Notes: generated by a model not told the origin, from the sequence alone. DNA of 64,000 nt from Fodinicurvata sp. EGI_FJ10296 (GCF_040712075.1 NZ_JBFCVL010000006.1:1-64000), one strand, 5' to 3'; numbered from the stretch's first letter, positions 38,418 to 48,391 are shown. Made by a program: numbers and translations.

Positions 38418-40994
38418 GTGCAAACGCCAATGATGCCCCAATGGATTGAGAAGTCGCCGCTTTCCGCCGGTTGGGGCCGATTGCCGATCGATGCGGTGTT
38501 GGAGGACGTCCGTACGACTGCCGGTACTTCCATGCGGTTGGTGATCGAGGCACCACCGGGCGCGGGCAAGACCACGCGGGTTCCACTGGCGCTCGACGGC
38601 GCCCCCTGGATCGGGGGAAATCGGATACTGATGCTGGAGCCCCGGCGCCTGGCCGCCAGGGCCGCGGCCGACCGGATGGCCGCGACCATGGGTGAGCCGA
38701 CAGGCCGCACCGTCGGCGTGACCACGCGGTTCGACCGGCGCACCGGCCCGGAGACCCGCATCGAGGTGGTTACCGAGGGCATCCTGACGCGTCGCCTGCA
38801 AGCGGATCCGTCATTGGCCGGCATCGGCGCGATCATATTCGATGAATTCCACGAACGCAGCCTGCAAGGCGATCTGGGCCTGGCACTGGCTTTGGAGGCG
38901 CAGGAGGCATTGCGCGAGGATCTTCGGATTCTGGTCATGTCTGCGACCCTGGATGGGGTGGCGGTGGCGGACCTTCTGGGCGGAGCCCCGATCATTCGTG
39001 CCGAAGGCCGCATGCATCCGGTCGAAACGCGCTATCGACCACCAGTGGCGGCGCGGGGCCGGAGCGGCGATCCGGTCGCGGCGCTGGCCAGCACGATCGC
39101 CGAGGCGCTGTCCTCCGACGAGGGCAGCGTTCTTGCGTTTCTGCCGGGACAGGGTGAGATCCGGCGGGTGGCGGCGGAACTTGCCGGCCGGGACCTCGGA
39201 CCGGATGTCGATGTGCTGCCGCTCTATGCCGATCTGCCTGCCGACCGGCAGCAGGCGGCCATCACACCAGCGCCTGAGGGGCGCCGCAAAGTCGTTCTTG
39301 CGACGACCATCGCCGAAACCAGTCTGACTATAGACGGGATCAGGATCGTCATCGATACCGGCCTGAAACGGGCACCGCGTCTTGATCCGTCGGTCGGGCT
39401 AAGCCGTCTGATGACGGTCGGGATTTCGCGCGCCGCCGCCGACCAGCGACGGGGCCGCGCCGGCCGGACCGCGCCGGGACTGTGCTATCGACTATGGGCC
39501 GAAGCGGGGCACGGCGCCTTGCCGGCCCATGACCGGCCTGAAATTCTCGACGCCGATCTCGCCGGTCTGGCGCTCGACCTCGCTTGCTGGGGCCTGGACG
39601 ATCCCGGCCTGCTGGCGTGGCTTGACCCGCCGCCGGAAACGGCCTGGCTGGCGGCCCGCTCGCTGCTGGTCCGGCTTGGTGCGCTGGACGCGGACGGCCG
39701 CATTACCGCCCATGGCCGGGCCATGGCCGAGGTGCCGCTGCATCCCCGCCTGGCGCATATGGTCCTGTCCGCCGGCAAGGGGCCCCAGCGGCGTCTCGCT
39801 GCCATCCTTGCCGCATTGCTGGACGAACGCGACCTGACGGCGGTTCCGGGCGCGGATATCGTCGAGCGTGTCCGCCGGCTGGCCGGAAAGGGGGCGCTGG
39901 CGCCCGGTGACAAGGGATTGAAGGACCGGGTGAAGCGTCTGGTGACGCGGCTGAAGCCCCTGATCGGCCCAATAATCGGCAAAACGTCCGAGGGCGCTGA
40001 TCTGTTTGGCGGTCTTCCGTTGGAGTCGGTCGGGCACCTGACGGCGCTGGCCTATCCCGACCGCATCGCGCGGCGCCGAAAGGACGGGCAGGGCGAGTAT
40101 TTGCTGGCCAATGGCCGGGGCGGCGTGCTCGACGTCGACGATGCTTTGGCGCAGGCGTCGTATCTGGCCGTTGCCGACATGACCGGCGATCGCCGGGCCG
40201 GTCGCATTCGTCGAGCGGCGGCCCTGGACCGCCAGACGGTTGAGGGCCTGTTCGCAGATCGGATCGTCGACCGGACGGAAGTGCGCTGGGATGAGGGCCG
40301 GGGGCAGCTGGTCGCCCGCGATGTCCGGCGGCTGGACGCCCTGGTGCTGAACGAGACCGGGCGCCCGGTACCGGCGGGCGACCAGCCGGTCGAGGCGATG
40401 CTGGCCATGATCCGCGAAAAGGGTCTTCGCTGCCTGCCCTGGAACGACGCGGCCCGCCGATTCCAGGCCAGGGTCGCCTTTGCCCGCGAGCATGACGGCG
40501 ACGATCAGTGGCCGGATTTGTCGGACGCGGCGTTGGCCGAATCGCTGGAAAAATGGCTGGGGCCGATGCTGCCGGGCGTGACGACGGCCGAGGGTGTGGC
40601 GCGGCTGGACATGAGCCAGCTGATCTCCGGCTGTCTGACATGGGACGAGCGCCGGACCCTCGATCGGCGTTTTCCCGATACCGTATCGGTGCCGTCGGGC
40701 AGGAAGGTCGCCATCGATTATTCAGCCGTCGGCGGCCCTGTGCTTGCGGTCCGACTGCAGGAAGTGTTCGGCCTCGATACCTCGCCGACCGTGGCTGGCG
40801 GTGCGGTGCCGGTCACCGTTGCGCTGTTGTCGCCCGCTGGCCGGCCGCTGCAGGTGACCGGCGATCTGGCCGGATTCTGGCGTGGCACCTATGCCGAGGT
40901 GCGGCGCGAAATGCGCGGCCGTTATCCAAAACATGAATGGCCGGAGGATCCGACAGTGGCTGTCGCCAGCCGTCACGGCCGCAAGCCCCGATAG
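38418..40994 (+). CDS. hrpB: ATP-dependent RNA helicase HrpB
   Basis: DEAH-type helicase of about 850 residues. Walker A is APPGAGKTTRVPL, the DEAH box reads DEFHERS, and motif III is VMSATLDG. The Q-rich motif QRRGRAGRTAPGLCYRLW is motif VI. The C-terminal HrpB region, with KVAIDYSAVGGPVLAVRLQE and the end YPKHEWPEDPTVAV, is specific for HrpB rather than HrpA. Bacterial HrpB's cellular target is still poorly known. The start is GTG 38418 or ATG 38430/38433; the difference is only a few residues. Confidence 0.94.
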   Translation: MQTPMMPQWIEKSPLSAGWGRLPIDAVLEDVRTTAGTSMRLVIEAPPGAGKTTRVPLALDGAPWIGGNRILMLEPRRLAARAAADRMAATMGEPTGRTVGVTTRFDRRTGPETRIEVVTEGILTRRLQADPSLAGIGAIIFDEFHERSLQGDLGLALALEAQEALREDLRILVMSATLDGVAVADLLGGAPIIRAEGRMHPVETRYRPPVAARGRSGDPVAALASTIAEALSSDEGSVLAFLPGQGEIRRVAAELAGRDLGPDVDVLPLYADLPADRQQAAITPAPEGRRKVVLATTIAETSLTIDGIRIVIDTGLKRAPRLDPSVGLSRLMTVGISRAAADQRRGRAGRTAPGLCYRLWAEAGHGALPAHDRPEILDADLAGLALDLACWGLDDPGLLAWLDPPPETAWLAARSLLVRLGALDADGRITAHGRAMAEVPLHPRLAHMVLSAGKGPQRRLAAILAALLDERDLTAVPGADIVERVRRLAGKGALAPGDKGLKDRVKRLVTRLKPLIGPIIGKTSEGADLFGGLPLESVGHLTALAYPDRIARRRKDGQGEYLLANGRGGVLDVDDALAQASYLAVADMTGDRRAGRIRRAAALDRQTVEGLFADRIVDRTEVRWDEGRGQLVARDVRRLDALVLNETGRPVPAGDQPVEAMLAMIREKGLRCLPWNDAARRFQARVAFAREHDGDDQWPDLSDAALAESLEKWLGPMLPGVTTAEGVARLDMSQLISGCLTWDERRTLDRRFPDTVSVPSGRKVAIDYSAVGGPVLAVRLQEVFGLDTSPTVAGGAVPVTVALLSPAGRPLQVTGDLAGFWRGTYAEVRREMRGRYPKHEWPEDPTVAVASRHGRKPR

Positions 40995-41028
40995 GGTCCG
41001 GCCGCGACAGCCGCCGGATCATGACAGG

Positions 41029-41817
41029 TCATTCCATATGGCGGTATTTGTCGATCTGCGACTCTACCAGGTGCCGGCGCAGTTCCGGCGCGGGTGGGTG
41101 GTCCGGATCGATCAGCGGCGTTGCCAGGGGTGGATCGACGAACCCGGCCTGAAATTCCAGGGCCAGACTCAGCCGCGGGCCGCTGGCGACTTCGCGGGCG
41201 GTTCCGCCCCAGTGCCACACATCCTGGCGCCAGCCGAGCACCGAGCCCGCCGGCGCCGGCAGACAGATGGGCAGGGGCCTGCCGGCGCCGGGGGCGGCAC
41301 CGGAAGGCAGAACGGTCATGCAACCGTTCTCGGGCGTCGCGTCCGTCAGCGGAATCCACAGCGACAGGCTCATCAGCATTTCCATGCCGCCGGCGTCGAG
41401 AACCGTTTCGCCATCGGCGTCGCAATGGGGTGGCCATCCCGACCTTGTTCCGCCGGGACCGACATGCCATGCCCAGAGATGGGGTAGGAGACGCGCCGTG
41501 TCGCCCAGCAGATAGCGGGCGATTGGCGCCACGGCGCGCACCAGATCCCATGCTTCATCGAACATGAAGATTGAGACCGGTGGGTGGCTGCAGCGTGTCA
41601 GGGCTTCGACGCCACGTGCAAGGCGGTCGATCGGCGTTCGCTCGAAGTGAGGCCGTAGCGCGAAATAGCCGTCGCGCCACAACGGCCCGGAGACGTCCCG
41701 GGAAAATTCGACCGCGCCGACTGGGAGCGGCTCAGCGCCGCGATGGCCGCTCGCGTTCAGCCAGGGGGCGATTTCGTTCAGACGCGCAAGGTCGGCCGGG
41801 GGTGCGGTGTCGGTCAT
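41029..41817 (-). CDS. Phytanoyl-CoA dioxygenase-like protein
   Basis: A 262-residue Fe(II)/2-oxoglutarate-type dioxygenase (PhyH superfamily). The metal triad is visible as PPHCDAD (His and Asp) and DVWHWGG (distal His), and the 2-oxoglutarate-binding Arg in GPRLSLALEF. WAWHVGPGGTRSGWPPHCD places it with plant and bacterial PhyH-like enzymes. The substrate is unknown. It lies 24 bases downstream of the DsbA-like gene and may be co-transcribed with it. Confidence 0.82.
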   Translation of the reverse strand: MTDTAPPADLARLNEIAPWLNASGHRGAEPLPVGAVEFSRDVSGPLWRDGYFALRPHFERTPIDRLARGVEALTRCSHPPVSIFMFDEAWDLVRAVAPIARYLLGDTARLLPHLWAWHVGPGGTRSGWPPHCDADGETVLDAGGMEMLMSLSLWIPLTDATPENGCMTVLPSGAAPGAGRPLPICLPAPAGSVLGWRQDVWHWGGTAREVASGPRLSLALEFQAGFVDPPLATPLIDPDHPPAPELRRHLVESQIDKYRHME

Positions 41818-41841
41818 GGTTCTGTGGCGTCCGCGCTGCCG

Positions 41842-42627
41842 TCAGGACGCCGATCGGTTGTCATCGATCAGTTGGCGCAATGTTTCCAGTTCCGCCGCCC
41901 CGGGCAGAAAGTCGTCGCCGACGATGAAGGCCGGGGTCCCGCGAATGCCGATCTGCTCCGCCAGTTGCCTGTTGCCGACGATTTCCTGGCCGATCCAGCT
42001 GCTTTCCATGTCCTGGCGCAGCCTGTCGGCGTCGAGTCCCAGATCTCCAGCCAGGGCCATCACGGTATCGATGTCGAAGTTGCCGCGATGAGTCATCAGC
42101 GCTTCGTGCATTTCACGATAGGCGCCCTGGACGGAAGACGCCAGAGCGGCGCGCGCGGCAATCACCGATCCTTCGCTAAGGATGGGGTATTCCTTCATGA
42201 CCACGCGAAGGTTGGGGTCTTCATCGATCAACGTGGCAACGGAACCGGCAACGGCTTTGCAGTAGCCGCAATTGTAGTCGAAAAACTCTACCAACGTGAC
42301 GTCGCCGTCGGGATTGCCGAGGACGGGGGTCGTTGCGCGGCTGTACAACTCTGCTTCGTATTCCGTCCGGGTGGCTTGTTCTTCCCGCGTCCGGTACGCA
42401 TTCAAAGCGTCGATGATGACCTCCGGGTTCTCCATGAGGTAATCCCGCACGACGGCCTCGATGTCGGCACGCTCGCCGCTGCCAAGGCCGCTATCGGCAC
42501 TGGCGTCGTTGGCCGCAGCCAAGCCGAGGACACCGGCACCCGCGCAAACTCCGGCGGTCATTGTCACGGTTCGGGCGACGCGTAAAAGTTTTCGCGGCAC
42601 CGTTCGCAGGGCATTGAGCATGATCAT
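41842..42627 (-). CDS. Exported DsbA-like thiol:disulfide protein
   Basis: A 261-residue secreted thioredoxin-fold protein of the Com1/ScsC-like branch. An N-terminal signal or anchor (basic residues, then VTMTAGVCAGAGVLGLAAA) ends at about residue 45. A stalk with DYLMENPEVIIDALNAYRTREEQ is typical of ScsC-like oligomerising proteins. The active site is CGYC (Cys120-Cys123) in EFFDYNCGYCKAV, and the cis-Pro loop is IGIRGTPAFIV. It may act as an oxidase, isomerase or reductase. It lies six bases after the M48 protease gene, suggesting a shared envelope quality-control role. Confidence 0.9.
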   Translation of the reverse strand: MIMLNALRTVPRKLLRVARTVTMTAGVCAGAGVLGLAAANDASADSGLGSGERADIEAVVRDYLMENPEVIIDALNAYRTREEQATRTEYEAELYSRATTPVLGNPDGDVTLVEFFDYNCGYCKAVAGSVATLIDEDPNLRVVMKEYPILSEGSVIAARAALASSVQGAYREMHEALMTHRGNFDIDTVMALAGDLGLDADRLRQDMESSWIGQEIVGNRQLAEQIGIRGTPAFIVGDDFLPGAAELETLRQLIDDNRSAS

Positions 42628-42633
42628 GATGTG

Positions 42634-44010
42634 TCAATCGTCCGTGGTTGTAAGAATGTCCTGAGCCTTCAGCCAGCCGGCCGAGCCGTTGGCGAGTTGG
42701 CTCTGCGCCCGCCGGGCCTGCGTTCGGGCCGCTTCGTTGTCGCCAAGGGCGAGGGCTTCTTCGGCAAGGGCGACCGATGCCATGCCGACATCGCCCGTCT
42801 TGCCATAGGCGGTAGCCAGAAGACGCCAGGTCAAGGGCGACCTGCCTTCGGGTCGCCCGGTCGCCTGTTCCAGTATGCGAATGGCCTCGCGCAAAAGGTC
42901 GCCGTCGTCGGAGGCGACGAGGGTCTGGGCATAGGATACGCCGATCAGCGGTTCGTCCGGCGCCAGCGAAAGCGCCTGGCGATAGGGTTCGCGCGCTTCG
43001 GCGATCCGACCTTGTTCGAACAGGATCTGGCCGTGCAATTCGTGAAAATACGGGTTGTTCGGTTCGCGCGCGATCAGGGCGCCTATTCCGTCCAGGGCGG
43101 TTGCCGTGTCGCCGCGGCGGTAATTGGCAATGGCACGACCGTATTGCGCGGCCACGGCGGTGTCGGCGGCATCGTAAAGTCGCAGCGCCTGCTGAGGTTG
43201 CATGAAGCCGAGCAACTTGGCCTGCATGCGGTCGAAGTCCTCTTGCATGCTGGCCGGCATGCGATTGCCCGTCGCCGGAGACCGGGAAACGTGGCCCTCG
43301 ACGGTCAGTGTGCGCTCCCGCGTTACCGGATGTGTTCGAGTATAGGCGCTCTGCCGGCTGCTGGGCAGCAGGTCCTGGTCTTCCAGCCGCCTGAGAAACG
43401 TCAGCATGCCTTCCGACGTCCAGCCCAGACGGTCGAGATAGGAGAGCGATGCCTGATCGGCGGACGATTCCATCACCCTGCTATAGGCCAGGAAGTTGCG
43501 CTCGGCCATGGAACCGCCGCCGGACATGATGGCGGCGCCGGCCCGGCCGTCGCCGGTTGCCAAAGCAGCGGCCAAACCCACGAGCGACGAGATCAGGACG
43601 TTGCGCTGTGCCCGCTCAAGCTCGTCGCGGCCCCGCGCAAGGTGGCCGGCGGCAATGTGTCCGGCCTCATGGGCAATGACGCCGACCAGTTCCTCCGGTG
43701 ATTGGGTGTCGAGGATCAAGCCGGTGTGAAGGTAGATGTTCTGTCCACCCGCGACGAACGCGTTCAGACTGTTGTCGGAGACAATATGGATCTCGACCCC
43801 GGATGGTGCGACGCCGGCGACCCTCAGGATTGGATCGGTCATATCGCGCAGGATATTCTCGATCTCGGCATCCCGGATCAGCGATATGCGCGATTGAGCG
43901 GCGGCCTGCACCGTCAATGCTGCGATCAGGCACAGCGATAGAACGGCAACAGCAGCACCGCGTACCGAAGTAACGCGTCGGATGCCGATCTGTGTCGTCA
44001 TTCGGGGCAT
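42634..44010 (-). CDS. BepA-like periplasmic M48 metalloprotease
   Basis: A protein of about 455 residues with a signal peptide (VRGAAVAVLSLCLIAALTVQ then AAAQS), a zinc site HEAGHIAAGH and the third ligand region ESSADQASLSYLDRLG. The C-terminal half is helical repeats, TPR-like (GAIANYRRGDTATALDGIGA-like, FHELHGQILFEQGRIAEARE). This is the BepA/YfgC layout; relatives degrade or assist outer-membrane proteins such as LptD. The start is uncertain: ATGs at 44001, 44010, 44013 and 44028 are all in frame. The DsbA-like gene follows six bases after the stop. Confidence 0.88.
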   Translation of the reverse strand: MPRMTTQIGIRRVTSVRGAAVAVLSLCLIAALTVQAAAQSRISLIRDAEIENILRDMTDPILRVAGVAPSGVEIHIVSDNSLNAFVAGGQNIYLHTGLILDTQSPEELVGVIAHEAGHIAAGHLARGRDELERAQRNVLISSLVGLAAALATGDGRAGAAIMSGGGSMAERNFLAYSRVMESSADQASLSYLDRLGWTSEGMLTFLRRLEDQDLLPSSRQSAYTRTHPVTRERTLTVEGHVSRSPATGNRMPASMQEDFDRMQAKLLGFMQPQQALRLYDAADTAVAAQYGRAIANYRRGDTATALDGIGALIAREPNNPYFHELHGQILFEQGRIAEAREPYRQALSLAPDEPLIGVSYAQTLVASDDGDLLREAIRILEQATGRPEGRSPLTWRLLATAYGKTGDVGMASVALAEEALALGDNEAARTQARRAQSQLANGSAGWLKAQDILTTTDD

Positions 44011-44226
44011 CATTAGGGCAGCAGACATCCAGACACCCATTGTCACGGTTGGAGTGGCGCCATATCGCCGGTGGAAGATCGGCGTCAAATATGGTGACCT
44101 GACGGCAACCCGCCGGGGAGCGCTCCGATCAGGGTTGCGTTCATTGGCGTTTACCGTCAAGGACCATATCCGCAACACCGGATCTACGATAGTGGGTCCG
44201 GCTCTGCTATCGATGCGAGGAACAGG

Positions 44227-45441
44227 ATGACCGACAACCCGCAATACCACCCGGAGCCGTATCGGGAAAGCCATAGTGCGCCGGCACTCAAGGTTGCGGA
44301 TCGGGCGAAGGTATCTCCGTTCATCGTCATGGACGTCATGTCGGCCGCCGCCCGCCGGGCCGAGACCCATGGCGATGTGCTCCACCTGGAGGTCGGACAG
44401 CCGGCGACGCCGGCCCCCGAGGGCGTGCGGCGGGCGGCGAAAACCGCGATCGATACCCGCGTGCTGGGCTACACCGTCGCCTTCGGCATTCCTGAGTTGC
44501 GCGCGCGCATCGCGCGGCATTACGGCGACGCCTATGGCGTGTCCGTCTCGCCCGACCGGATCGCGGTAACGACCGGGTCATCCAGCGGATTTCAGCTGGC
44601 GTTTCTGGCCGCCTTCGAGCCCGGCGACCGGGTCGCGCTCGTGGCACCGGGCTATCCGGCCTATCGCAACATCCTGTCGGCGCTTGGCTGTGTGCCGGTG
44701 GAAATTCCGGCCGGGCCGGAGACGCGATTTCAGCCGACACCGGATCTGCTCGACGCCTGGCAGCGCGAACACGGCGAAAGGCTGGCCGGTCTGATCGTGG
44801 CCAGCCCGTCCAACCCGGCCGGCACGATGGTGTCGCCGGACGAGATGCGCGATCTGGCGGATTATTGCCAGCGTGCGGGAATCCGTCTGGTTAGTGACGA
44901 GATCTATCACGGGATTACATTCGCGCGGCCGGCAACCACGGCGCTTTCGGTGTCCGGCAGTGCCATCGTCATCAACAGCTTCTCCAAATATTATTCGATG
45001 ACCGGATGGCGATTGGGCTGGATGGTGCTGCCGGAGGATCTGGTCCGTCCGATCGAGTGCCTGGCGCAGAACATGTTCATTTCGTCACCCAGTGTTTCGC
45101 AGTATGCGGCGATCGCCGCCTTTGACTGCACCGAAGAGCTGGAAGCCAATCTCGCGGTCTATCGCGTGAACCGGGACTTGCTGCTGGAGTCGCTACCGAA
45201 AGCGGGCTTCGGCGACCTCGCGCCGGCCGACGGTGCTTTCTACATTTATGCAGATGTCAGTCATCTGACGGATGACAGTCCCGCATTCTGCCGCCGCATA
45301 CTGGATGAAACGGGGATCGCCGTGACGCCAGGGGTCGATTTCGACACCACGCGCGGGCATCGCACCCTGCGCTTTTCTTTTGCCGGTTCGACGGCGGATA
45401 TGGGCGAGGCCATGGAACGGCTGACCGACTGGGTCCGATGA
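44227..45441 (+). CDS. PLP-dependent aminotransferase, class I/II
   Basis: A 404-residue fold-type I aminotransferase. The PLP lysine is in NSFSKYYSMTGWRLGW, the substrate-carboxylate region is VASPSNPAGTMVSPDEM and the Asp partner lies in LVSDEIYHGITF. The pattern resembles aspartate and aromatic or LL-diaminopimelate-type enzymes, but substrate choice cannot be read. The ATG at 44227 has AGGAACAGG before it. It is divergent from the BepA-like gene and 63 bases upstream of mtgA. Confidence 0.9.
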   Translation: MTDNPQYHPEPYRESHSAPALKVADRAKVSPFIVMDVMSAAARRAETHGDVLHLEVGQPATPAPEGVRRAAKTAIDTRVLGYTVAFGIPELRARIARHYGDAYGVSVSPDRIAVTTGSSSGFQLAFLAAFEPGDRVALVAPGYPAYRNILSALGCVPVEIPAGPETRFQPTPDLLDAWQREHGERLAGLIVASPSNPAGTMVSPDEMRDLADYCQRAGIRLVSDEIYHGITFARPATTALSVSGSAIVINSFSKYYSMTGWRLGWMVLPEDLVRPIECLAQNMFISSPSVSQYAAIAAFDCTEELEANLAVYRVNRDLLLESLPKAGFGDLAPADGAFYIYADVSHLTDDSPAFCRRILDETGIAVTPGVDFDTTRGHRTLRFSFAGSTADMGEAMERLTDWVR

Positions 45442-45504
45442 TGGGGGTCCGGTGACCGTGGCCCGAACAGATCTGATCCGGTAACGAGCAGGGGTAGGGG
45501 CGCG

Positions 45505-46206
45505 GTGAAGCGGTCATTTTTCCGCCGGTTCGCCCTTCGCAGGCTTTTGCGGCGATTGGCGATTCTGGTGCTGGTCATTTTCGTTCTGCTGCCGGTGCTT
45601 CTGGCTGTCGTCTACAAAGTCGCGCCTGTTCCGCTGACGCCGCTTATGGTCATCCGCACGCTGGAGGGCGAGGGGTTCGACAAGGATTGGGTGCCGATGG
45701 AGCAGATTTCATCGCATCTGATGCCGGCGATCCTCGCCGCTGAAGACAATCTGTTCTGCCAACACCGCGGCTTCGACTGGGGCGCTTTTCGTGAAGTGCT
45801 GGATGAATTCAGACAGGGCGAAAGATTGCGCGGCGGAAGCACCGTCAGTATGCAGACCGCCAAGAACGTTTATCTTTGGCCTGGCCGAAGCTGGATCCGA
45901 AAAGGGCTGGAAGCCGCCTATACGCCGATGCTGGAATTGTTGTGGGGAAAACGCCGGATCGCCGAGGTCTATATGAATATCGTCGAATTCGGGCCGGGCG
46001 TATATGGCGCCGAGGCGGCAGCACGGCATCATTTCGGCGTATCGGCGGCGGATCTGACGTCGCGACAGGCAGCTGTGCTCGCCGTGGTGCTTCCAAATCC
46101 GCGGCGTTTCGACGCCGGCCGACCCAGCGGATATATTGCCGAACGTGCATCGGTCATCCAACGGAGAGTTGGTCAGTTGGGCCCGCTGGTTGATTGTGTC
46201 AGGTAG
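45505..46206 (+). CDS. mtgA: Monofunctional peptidoglycan glycosyltransferase
   Basis: Polymerises lipid II into glycan strands. The 233-residue protein has one N-terminal membrane anchor ([20 protein letters not shown]) and the GT51 motifs: [17 protein letters not shown] with the catalytic Glu, [16 protein letters not shown], and [19 protein letters not shown]. The start is GTG. It lacks a transpeptidase domain, so it is MtgA rather than a class A PBP. An AT-rich, gene-free stretch follows (46207-46483) with a perfect 18-base palindrome. Confidence 0.95.
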   Translation: MKRSFFRRFALRRLLRRLAILVLVIFVLLPVLLAVVYKVAPVPLTPLMVIRTLEGEGFDKDWVPMEQISSHLMPAILAAEDNLFCQHRGFDWGAFREVLDEFRQGERLRGGSTVSMQTAKNVYLWPGRSWIRKGLEAAYTPMLELLWGKRRIAEVYMNIVEFGPGVYGAEAAARHHFGVSAADLTSRQAAVLAVVLPNPRRFDAGRPSGYIAERASVIQRRVGQLGPLVDCVR

Positions 46207-46253
46207 CCACGATCCAATCGCAAGGATATATTTCCCCTATAAATAGTATGAAG

Positions 46254-46271
46254 GCTCCGAAATTTCGGAGC
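46254..46271. promoter_or_regulatory. Perfect 18-base palindrome
   Basis: GCTCCGAAATTTCGGAGC is its own reverse complement. It lies 48 bases past the mtgA stop, in an AT-rich gap of 277 bases that precedes a histidine kinase. No T run follows, so it is likelier to be a protein site, or a hairpin, than a rho-independent terminator. The rest of the gap (46272-46483) is AT-rich and probably promoter sequence, but no consensus pair stands out. Confidence 0.55.
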
Positions 46272-46483
46272 AGGTGTATCGGATTTGATAAATATCGGCA
46301 TGGTTTCTTGAAACTGGCTACAAATTAGAAAAAACGGGCTGATCGTTTGTGTATTGACGATCGTGAATATTAACCCGCCGTTAATTGATATCCGGTAGAT
46401 AAAAGGCATCTTTTGAGTCTGCGACGTTTGTGTGCACCATGACCGGCTGGTCCCGGCGTGCCCAAGACAGTAACCAGGTAGCC

Positions 46484-48307
46484 ATGAAGCAACTGTCCAG
46501 AAACCGGCGCGCGGATACCGTGCGGGAAGGCAGATCTTCCGGCAAGCTGGTCGTCTGGCCGCTCCTTCTCGGAATCGTGGGTTTGTTCGCAGCGTCCCTG
46601 GCAGCGCTGGCCGGGGCATTCGTATTGACAAGCAACGAGGCCGACGAACTTGCCGATGCCCACACGGCTGAACAATTCGTGGCGGCGCTTGAACAGGCCG
46701 CCGAAGATCTGGCGATGCGCAATCTGGATTGGGCCTGGTGGGACGAGGCAATCGACAAGTTCGTCATCTCGCCGGACGAGATATACGCCAACGAAAATCT
46801 GGGAATCTATGCGCAGGAAATCCTCGGTGTATCCGTAGCTCTGGTTGCCGTTCCGGATGGCGGTCTGTCATTCGCGTTCCTGGACGGCGCTCGCATTCCC
46901 CGGCCTGAACACGATGAATGGGCGGCTGTCGCAGCCCCCCTCGTGAGGGCGACACGGAATTCGTCCGCGCCGGATCAACCTCAGCCGGAAACGGGCTTCG
47001 TTACCGTCGGTTCGGACATTTTTCTGGTTTCTGCAAGCGCCATGGCGCTGGAATCGGGTGCTCCCATCGTCGGATGGGCGTCGCGTCCCGCCGTTCTGGT
47101 CTTTGGTCGTCGCCTGGACGACGGGTTCCTGCGGCAAATGAAACGGATTCTGGGGCTGGAATCGCTGGAATTGGTGCCGGCCGAGGAAGCTGGGCGCGCA
47201 TCCATAGCGATCACCGATACCGACGGCGATTCGATCGGCCATCTGCAATGGAGGCTGAACTATCCCGGCGAACGGATCGTAGCGACGCTGTGGCCGACGG
47301 CGGCAGTGATCGCGGTTGCCATGCTCGTTTTGGTAGGCATGCTGATGCTGTGGATCGCCAGCCACACGCGTGAATACCGCCTCGATCGAGAGCGGCGCGA
47401 GTCCGAACTCATCGAAGCGGAGCAACGCGCCACGGCGGCCGATCGGGCCAAGTCGCTATTCCTGGCCAATACCAGCCATGAATTGCGCACCCCGCTGAAT
47501 GCTGTCATCGGCTTTGCCGAAGCATTGCGACTGGAATATCTCGGTCCATTGAACGTACGGCAGCGGGAATATCTCGCCCATATAGAGGACGGAGGGCGTC
47601 ATCTGCTTTCCGTCCTGCACGACGTTCTGGACATGGCGCGGATCGAAGCGCGGCGCGAAGAACTCGAAGAAACCGATTTGTGTCTCAGCGACATCGTCAG
47701 TCGCGCCGTCGTATTGGTGGAGCCAAAGCGGCAGAACCATGAGTTGACGGTCGGTCGGACGGATTCCGCAACCGGGTTCCGACTGCGCGCCGACGAACGG
47801 CGCCTGCTGCAAATGCTCTTGAACATCCTTTCAAATGCGCTGAGTTTCTCGCCTCCGGGAAGCGGTGTCGATGTTTCAATAATCGCGGAGCGTTCTGCCG
47901 ATCTCGACACAGAAGAAGCTGGCACTGCCTTGGAGGCCGGGGGGCGTGATCTTCCGGGCCTGACGATTTCGGTTCGCGACCATGGGCCCGGCATTCCCGA
48001 CGCGGATATGCAGCACGTTTTCCGGCCGTTTCATCGGCCACTCGACCATTCCCATGACGGCAACAGGGAAAGCAACGGCCTGGGGCTGCCACTCACGGCC
48101 ATGCTAATGACTCTTCATGGCGGCAAACTGGAACTGGCCAATGCCGAAGATGGCGGTCTCCGTGTTTCGATGCGCTTTCCCCGATCGCGAACCATCGCCG
48201 CAGCGAAAGGCGGGACGAAACGTCATGCCCCGCGATTAGCAGCCTCCAGGCCCGACGAAGCAGTGCCGGCGGAATCCGCCGAGCAGCCGGTAGCGCTTTC
48301 GCGCTAG
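46484..48307 (+). CDS. Membrane sensor histidine kinase with CHASE4-like domain
   Basis: A kinase of about 607 residues. A membrane segment near the N terminus (VVWPLLLGIVGLFAASLAAL) and a second near residue 285-305 (VIAVAMLVLVGMLMLWI) flank a periplasmic region with LDWAWWDEAIDKFVISPDEI, the CHASE4 hallmark. The cytoplasmic part has the phospho-acceptor box SHELRTPLNAVIGF, N box NILSNALSFSPP and G boxes DHGPGIP and SNGLGLP. There is no adjacent response regulator. The ATG at 46484 follows AGGTAG; upstream in-frame starts at 46430 and 46439 add an unlikely tail. The gene ends about 165 bases before the peptide-modification region and might control it, but that is speculation. Confidence 0.87.
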   Translation: MKQLSRNRRADTVREGRSSGKLVVWPLLLGIVGLFAASLAALAGAFVLTSNEADELADAHTAEQFVAALEQAAEDLAMRNLDWAWWDEAIDKFVISPDEIYANENLGIYAQEILGVSVALVAVPDGGLSFAFLDGARIPRPEHDEWAAVAAPLVRATRNSSAPDQPQPETGFVTVGSDIFLVSASAMALESGAPIVGWASRPAVLVFGRRLDDGFLRQMKRILGLESLELVPAEEAGRASIAITDTDGDSIGHLQWRLNYPGERIVATLWPTAAVIAVAMLVLVGMLMLWIASHTREYRLDRERRESELIEAEQRATAADRAKSLFLANTSHELRTPLNAVIGFAEALRLEYLGPLNVRQREYLAHIEDGGRHLLSVLHDVLDMARIEARREELEETDLCLSDIVSRAVVLVEPKRQNHELTVGRTDSATGFRLRADERRLLQMLLNILSNALSFSPPGSGVDVSIIAERSADLDTEEAGTALEAGGRDLPGLTISVRDHGPGIPDADMQHVFRPFHRPLDHSHDGNRESNGLGLPLTAMLMTLHGGKLELANAEDGGLRVSMRFPRSRTIAAAKGGTKRHAPRLAASRPDEAVPAESAEQPVALSR

Positions 48308-48391
48308 AGCCGGGACGATACCGACGCCCCACCGCCGCCACCGCCCTGGCAGACTGATAATTGCGGCAACGAGAATCTTTAAGATAACTAA

